This document shows positions 5,703 through 9,073 of a stretch of 9,073 bases of DNA, piece by piece. The stretch covers positions 1-9,073 of the forward strand of contig DASQGO010000052.1 of the NCBI GenBank assembly GCA_035632555.1, in the 5' to 3' direction. Both the position numbers and the translations under genes were made by a program. Origin of the DNA: 2-02-FULL-62-14 sp035632555 (GTDB lineage Bacteria > Nitrospirota > Nitrospiria > Nitrospirales > Nitrospiraceae). Each line of letters starts with the position of its first letter. Within the stretch, counting starts at the first letter, position 1. The notes beneath the pieces were generated by a model. That model was not told the DNA's origin. It did not search any database and saw only the letters and a program-made list of their open reading frames with translations.

Positions 5703-5721
5703 GCGCGGCAGAACGCCGCGC
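5703..5721. repeat. GC-rich inverted repeat (7-bp stem, 5-base loop) between nrdR and the kinase gene
   Basis: GCGCGGC and GCCGCGC flank AGAAC. The stem is strong but no T-run follows on either strand, so it is not a standard intrinsic terminator. On the minus strand it would lie in the untranslated leader of the kinase mRNA, 27 or more bases upstream of the ATG, and might act as an attenuator or processing site, or be meaningless. Confidence 0.35.
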
Positions 5722-5729
5722 CGGTTCCT

Positions 5730-5738
5730 ACCATACCA
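5730..5738 (-). promoter_or_regulatory. Weak extended -10 candidate (TGGTATGGT) for the kinase-regulator operon
   Basis: The minus strand shows TGn-TATGGT in the 96-base gap after nrdR. A TTGATT lies 21 bases further upstream, too far for a normal spacer. The operon may instead be read through from nrdR. Confidence 0.22.
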
Positions 5739-5772
5739 CGATCGCACCGAAGGAGGAATCAAGAGGGAGGCG

Positions 5773-6237
5773 TTACTTCTTCTCGCGCTCGCGGGCCAGG
5801 ACTTTCAGTTCGTCCATGAACTGGTCGATGTCCTTGAACTCGCGATAGACGGACGCGAACCGGACGTAGGCGACCTGGTCAAGGTTGTGGAGCTCTTTCA
5901 TGATCTGCTCGCCGACCTCCCGGCTCGGAATTTCGGTTTCGCCCATCTCCTGGATGCGTTTTTCGATCCGGTCCGTCACCGCTTCGATCGTGGCCACGCT
6001 GATGGGGCGTTTTTCGCAGGCTTTCTTGAGGCCGCTGAGAATCTTGGTGCGGTCAAACGGTTCGCGCCGTCCGTCCTTCTTGACCACCATGGGCAGGCTT
6101 TCCTCGATGCGCTCGTAGGTCGTGTAGCGGCGCTTGCACGACAGGCACTCGCGGCGGCGGCGAATCATTTCGCCTTCCTTCGCCATCCGCGAGTCGACAA
6201 CCTTATCTTCCAGATCGTCGCAGAAGGGACATTTCAC
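5773..6237 (-). CDS. nrdR: Transcriptional repressor NrdR
   Basis: NrdR represses ribonucleotide reductase genes by sensing ATP/dATP. The 154-residue product has the usual length and layout: an N-terminal zinc ribbon with Cys3 and Cys6 (MKCPFC) and Cys31 and Cys34 (CLSCKRRYTTYE), containing the family motif VVDSR, followed by an ATP-cone domain (about 49-139) beginning VVKKDGRREPFDRTKILSG and ending VAYVRFASVYREF. The start is GTG at 6237, since the conserved MxCPFC N-terminus leaves no alternative and no ATG is in frame upstream. No clear Shine-Dalgarno is present, consistent with coupling to glyA, whose stop is 22 bases upstream. No NrdR box pair or nrd gene is seen in the window, so its targets lie elsewhere. 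The C-terminus is a short Lys/Arg/Glu run (REREKK). Confidence 0.97.
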   Translation of the reverse strand: MKCPFCDDLEDKVVDSRMAKEGEMIRRRRECLSCKRRYTTYERIEESLPMVVKKDGRREPFDRTKILSGLKKACEKRPISVATIEAVTDRIEKRIQEMGETEIPSREVGEQIMKELHNLDQVAYVRFASVYREFKDIDQFMDELKVLAREREKK

Positions 6238-6259
6238 GGGCGACCGCCCAGGTCAGGGT

Positions 6260-7534
6260 TCACCGCGATGCCTTGTAGGCGTAAATGAACGGGAACTTCT
6301 TGCACAGTGCCTTGGCCTGGGCGCGGACGTCGCTCTGGACTTTGGAGTCCTGCGGCGCCTGCAGCACGCGATCGATCAGCGCCACGATTTTGGCCATGTC
6401 CTTTTCCTTCATGCCCCTAGTGGACACGATCGGCGAGCCGATGCGGATGCCGCTGGCCACCGCCGGCGGCTTTTCGTCGTAGGGCACGGCGTTCTTGTTC
6501 ACGATGATGCCGGAGGCATCCAGCGCGGTCTCCGCGTCCTTGCCGGTCACGCCACGGCTGTTCAAGTTGACCAGCATCAGGTGCGTGTCCGTCCCGCCGG
6601 AAACGACCTTGTAGCCCCGCTCGATCAGCCCCGCCGCCAGCGCCCTGGCGTTCGCCAGTACCTGCTGTTGGTAGCGCTTGAACGACGGCGAGAGCGCTTC
6701 CTTGAACGCCACCGCCTTGGCCGCGATGACGTGCATCAGCGGGCCGCCCTGCATGCCGGGAAATACAATCTTGTCCACCGCCTTGGCATGCTCCGCCTTG
6801 CACATGATCACGCCGCCCCGCGGGCCGCGCAGCGTCTTGTGCGTCGTCGTGGTCACGAAATCCGCGTAGGGGACCGGACTCGGATGGAGTCCGGTGGCGA
6901 TCAATCCGGCGATGTGCGCCATGTCCACCAGCAGGTAGGCGCCGACAGACTTGGCGATCTGCTGAAACCGGGGGAAATCCAGCGTCCGCGCGTAGGCGCT
7001 GGCACCGACGACGAGCATCCTCGGCCGGCACTCCTCCGCAATGCGCTGCACCTCGTCGTAGTCGATCCGCTCCGTGTCGCGGTTCACGCCGTAGAAAAAC
7101 GACTGGAACAGCGTGCCGGAAAAATTGACCTTGCTGCCGTGCGTCAAGTGCCCGCCCTGGGCGAGATTCATGCCCAGAATTACGTCGCCGGGCTTGAGCA
7201 CCGCGAGATAGGCGGCCATGTTGGCTTGCGAGCCCGAATGCGGCTGGACGTTGACGTGCTCGGCGCCGAAGAGCTGCTTGCACCGCTCGATCGCAAGACT
7301 TTCCGCCGTATCCACATACTGGCAGCCGCCGTAGTAGCGCTTGCCCGGATACCCTTCGGCATATTTATTGGTCATCAAGCTGCCCTGCGCAGCGAGCACG
7401 GCGGGGCTGGCGAAATTTTCGGAAGCGATCAGGAGGAGCTTTTCACGCTGGCGCGCTTCTTCCGCCTTGATAGCGGCGTAGATGGCCGGATCGGACGCTT
7501 TCAATGCCTTCATGGAGGCTTCGACATCGCTCAT
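6260..7534 (-). CDS. glyA: Serine hydroxymethyltransferase
   Basis: This PLP enzyme interconverts serine and glycine with transfer of a one-carbon unit to tetrahydrofolate. The 424-residue protein shows LIASENFASPAV (35-46), NKYAEGYPGKRYYGGCQYVD, the HSGSQANMAAY segment (99-109), LLVDMAHIAGL, and the PLP-binding Lys233 in TTTTHKTLRGPRGG. Length is close to the usual 412-420. The start is the ATG at 7534 (MSDVEAS), four bases after the rplI stop with GGAG about nine bases upstream. A longer in-frame extension to 7645 is only a basic shadow of the rplI tail. Near the C-terminus the usual GTPAxTTRG motif reads GSPIVSTRG: the substrate-carboxylate arginine is kept but neighbours differ. The gene sits second in rplI-glyA-nrdR and probably relies on the rplI promoter. 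The glyA-nrdR pairing is common in bacteria. Confidence 0.97.
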   Translation of the reverse strand: MSDVEASMKALKASDPAIYAAIKAEEARQREKLLLIASENFASPAVLAAQGSLMTNKYAEGYPGKRYYGGCQYVDTAESLAIERCKQLFGAEHVNVQPHSGSQANMAAYLAVLKPGDVILGMNLAQGGHLTHGSKVNFSGTLFQSFFYGVNRDTERIDYDEVQRIAEECRPRMLVVGASAYARTLDFPRFQQIAKSVGAYLLVDMAHIAGLIATGLHPSPVPYADFVTTTTHKTLRGPRGGVIMCKAEHAKAVDKIVFPGMQGGPLMHVIAAKAVAFKEALSPSFKRYQQQVLANARALAAGLIERGYKVVSGGTDTHLMLVNLNSRGVTGKDAETALDASGIIVNKNAVPYDEKPPAVASGIRIGSPIVSTRGMKEKDMAKIVALIDRVLQAPQDSKVQSDVRAQAKALCKKFPFIYAYKASR

Positions 7535-7538
7535 CGCG

Positions 7539-8108
7539 TCACTCTCCCTTGGCCTTCTTCTCTTTCTTTTCTTTTTTCTCAGACTTGGCCTTCTTCTCGG
7601 ACTTCTCGTGCGCCCCGTGCGCCTCATGTGTTTCGGACGCGTCATGTGAAGCCGTTTCTTCTTCCTGCAGCTTCACGACCTCGACCGAAACGGCGGCCGT
7701 CACGTCGCGATGCAGCTTGATCGGCACCGTCACGGTGCCCAGCGCCTTGATCGGCTGCGGAAGCTGAATCTTTTTGCGGTCGATCGTGACCCCCTTCCCA
7801 GCCAGGCCTTCTTCAATATCCTTGCTCGTCACCGAGCCGAAGAGCTTGCCGTCCTTGCCGGCCTTCATCGTGATGGTCAGCGACACGGCGGAGATCTTCT
7901 TGGCGTGCGCCTCCAGCTCGACCTTCTCTTTCTTGGCCTTCTCCGCCATGACGCGCGTGGCATGCTCGAACTCCTTGACGTTCCGGGAGCTGGCTTCCAG
8001 GGCTTTCTTGCGCGGCAGCAGAAAATTGCGGGCGAAGCCGTCGGACACCTCCATCACGTCGCCCAAGTGTCCCACGCCCTCGATATGTTCCTTCAAAATG
8101 ACCTTCAT
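7539..8108 (-). CDS. rplI: 50S ribosomal protein L9 with C-terminal His/Lys-rich extension
   Basis: L9 binds 23S rRNA at the base of the L1 stalk. The N-terminal RNA-binding domain is standard (MKVILKEHIEGVGHLGDVMEVSDGFARNFLLPRKKA), followed by the long connecting helix (about 41-75) and the C-terminal domain with GKLFGSVTSKDI (87-98) and the ending VTAAVSVEVVKL. Common L9 is near 148-150 residues. This one is 189 because of an added tail (about 149-189) with four histidines (155, 161, 164, 167) and then an alternating Lys/Glu/Ser run with more than a dozen lysines. The corresponding DNA (about 7545-7610) is low-complexity. The ATG at 8108 has AAGGAG nine bases upstream. It is the first gene of the rplI-glyA-nrdR unit. 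The usual partners rpsF, ssb and rpsR are not adjacent. Confidence 0.96.
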   Translation of the reverse strand: MKVILKEHIEGVGHLGDVMEVSDGFARNFLLPRKKALEASSRNVKEFEHATRVMAEKAKKEKVELEAHAKKISAVSLTITMKAGKDGKLFGSVTSKDIEEGLAGKGVTIDRKKIQLPQPIKALGTVTVPIKLHRDVTAAVSVEVVKLQEEETASHDASETHEAHGAHEKSEKKAKSEKKEKKEKKAKGE

Positions 8109-8138
8109 GTTGCTTAACTCCTTCTGTTGGAAGGCAAA

Positions 8139-8167
8139 ATCATACGGACCGGATGCTCAAAAGTCAA
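8139..8167 (-). promoter_or_regulatory. Strong sigma-70 promoter of the rplI-glyA-nrdR operon
   Basis: The minus strand reads TTGACT (8162-8167), a 17-base spacer, then TATGAT (8139-8144). Each hexamer differs from consensus at one position and the spacing is ideal. Transcription should begin near 8132, leaving a leader of roughly 24 bases that carries the AAGGAG site. Strength suits a ribosomal protein gene. Confidence 0.8.
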
Positions 8168-8299
8168 TCAAGGATTGGGCGAGGAATCGCGAACTTTTGC
8201 GGGTCACCACAAGATGCTGTAGCGCATAAACGCCGCATCGGGAACGGTTTTTGTCTGCGCGACTGGACGCATGGGGAGGGCTGCGTTAGGATGCGCGGG

Positions 8300-9073
8300 A
8301 TGAAACTATCCGAGCTGCTTCAACATTACCGCCGCCATCTCGCTGATGAAGGGCAGACTGCCTCGACGCGCGGAGCTGATGCTCCCATCGCGTCGCCGAA
8401 CGGGCGGCAAGTGTCGGCCGTCGGGACGCTGTTCCTCTATGCCTTCGACCTGCCGGCGGGGGCGGTGTTGCCGGAAGACCTTCCGGTCAGCATCGTGCCG
8501 AGCGACACAGCCGGCGATATCGACCCGACCGAGGGCGTCGTCATCGGACGCGAGGGCGGCGCCGCGCTGGTTCAAACCTACGAGTCGCTCGGCCACAACG
8601 TCGGGCCGTCCACCATCGTGCCGGACGCAGCGGGATTGTTCCAGACCGCCTCGCAGCGGCTGGCCGACATGGCCGGCCACGCCGACCGTTTCACGCTGGG
8701 ACCGGCGGAACGCCTGATCCCCTGGCTGCACCCGGATGAATCGGCCCGCAACCAGAGCGCGCCGGAGTCCGCCGCCTTTACAACCTTCTGGAGCGATGAT
8801 CGCGCCGCGCGGCGAAACAAACTCGTCACGCTGGCCGTCACGTTGGCCCGCAACAACAAGCGGCTGCTCGTCATCAGCCCGGATCACCGGCGGTCGGACG
8901 AGATCACTGGCCTCATCGCCCGCGCGCTGAAGCATGCGCCCCTGCCATACAAGAGCCTGGTCACCCGCTACGAGATGCCGGTGGAGAAAACCTGTGCGGG
9001 GATTGCGCTCGGCGAATTGGGCTTCGAAGCGCAAATGCACCAGTTCTACGCCAAGTCGCGCGCCGACAAGGCC
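8300..9073 (+). CDS. Unrecognised protein, 5' part (runs off right edge); possibly helicase-related N-terminal region
   Basis: The frame is open from ATG 8300 to the window end (258 codons, no stop), so the gene is 3'-truncated. AGGA eight bases upstream favours 8300. An in-frame ATG at 8291 with GGGGAGGG upstream is the alternative, and the frame stays open further left to ATG 8153, probably by chance. Frame and codon use look genuine: G/C-rich third positions and a coherent protein (MKLSELLQHYRRHLADEG...). Two parts are visible. Residues 40-130 are beta-rich, with VGTLFLYAFDLP and GVVIGREGGAALVQTYESLG followed by IVPDAAGLFQTASQRL. Residues 170-225 hold RNKLVTLAVTLARNNKRLLVISPDHRRSDEI, which has the look of helicase motif Ia. 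This order recalls the front half of superfamily 1 DNA2/IGHMBP2-like proteins, but no Walker A (GxxxxGKS/T) is present in the visible part. I do not assign a function. There is no signal peptide or membrane segment. It is divergent from rplI. Confidence 0.75.
   Translation, partial: MKLSELLQHYRRHLADEGQTASTRGADAPIASPNGRQVSAVGTLFLYAFDLPAGAVLPEDLPVSIVPSDTAGDIDPTEGVVIGREGGAALVQTYESLGHNVGPSTIVPDAAGLFQTASQRLADMAGHADRFTLGPAERLIPWLHPDESARNQSAPESAAFTTFWSDDRAARRNKLVTLAVTLARNNKRLLVISPDHRRSDEITGLIARALKHAPLPYKSLVTRYEMPVEKTCAGIALGELGFEAQMHQFYAKSRADKA

Noticed and set aside
7535..7645. N-terminal extension of GlyA starting at 7645
   Set aside because: It lies wholly within the rplI tail in another frame and reads as a basic Arg/Lys shadow. 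Known GlyA length and the GGAG before 7534 support the shorter start.
6134..7720. 528-codon plus-strand frame opposite glyA and rplI
   Set aside because: It spans three certain genes on the other strand, and its Arg/His/Val-rich composition is an antisense artefact of codon bias.
8153..8299. Extended start at ATG 8153 for the right-edge gene
   Set aside because: The frame happens to be open, but it crosses the rplI promoter, has no ribosome site, and the added residues look non-coding.
8306..9040. 244-codon minus-strand frame at the right edge
   Set aside because: The plus strand is open from 8300 to the end with a ribosome site and coherent protein. The minus frame is its antisense shadow and lacks a recognisable motif.

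Overview
The window is GC-rich, compactly coded bacterial chromosome from a Gram-negative with an LpxC-type outer membrane. The gene set (lipid A deacetylase, a cytosolic molybdopterin sulfite-oxidase-like protein, a NarL-type two-component pair, and an rplI-glyA-nrdR cluster) would fit a Nitrospirota (Nitrospira-like) genome. That assignment is an impression from protein character, not a search result. Most of the window is ordinary chromosomal backbone. I see no insertion sequence, CRISPR array, tRNA, rRNA or prophage gene.

Left part (1-1366, plus strand): the 3' end of a BNR/sortilin-type beta-propeller protein with five visible repeats, followed after 9 bases by a histidine phosphatase. 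Convergent to these, on the minus strand, are a small His-rich outer-membrane-type lipoprotein (1370-1867) and lpxC (1978-2919). The 317-base gap upstream of lpxC (2920-3236) holds a near-consensus sigma-54 (-24/-12) promoter aimed at lpxC, an inverted repeat centred about 68 bases upstream of the predicted start of transcription, and a possible sigma-70 promoter for the sulfite-oxidase-like gene on the other strand.

Centre (3237-5676): a cytosolic sulfite-oxidase-family molybdoenzyme on the plus strand converges on a minus-strand two-component operon. That operon encodes a soluble histidine kinase whose input domain is a Rossmann nucleotide-binding fold, and a NarL/LuxR-type response regulator whose start overlaps the kinase end by 14 bases. 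The kinase is the most unusual protein in the window.

Right part (5773-9073): rplI, glyA and nrdR run on the minus strand from one very good sigma-70 promoter (TTGACT-17-TATGAT). They join translation, one-carbon metabolism and control of ribonucleotide reductase. Ribosomal protein L9 carries an extra His/Lys-rich C-terminal tail. Divergent from rplI, an open frame begins at 8291 or 8300 and runs off the right edge without a stop. It encodes an unrecognised protein, possibly related to the N-terminal part of superfamily 1 helicases.

No single novel defence or mobile system is evident. The points most worth following are the Rossmann-kinase fusion, the predicted sigma-54 control of lpxC, the L9 tail, and the incomplete gene at the right edge.
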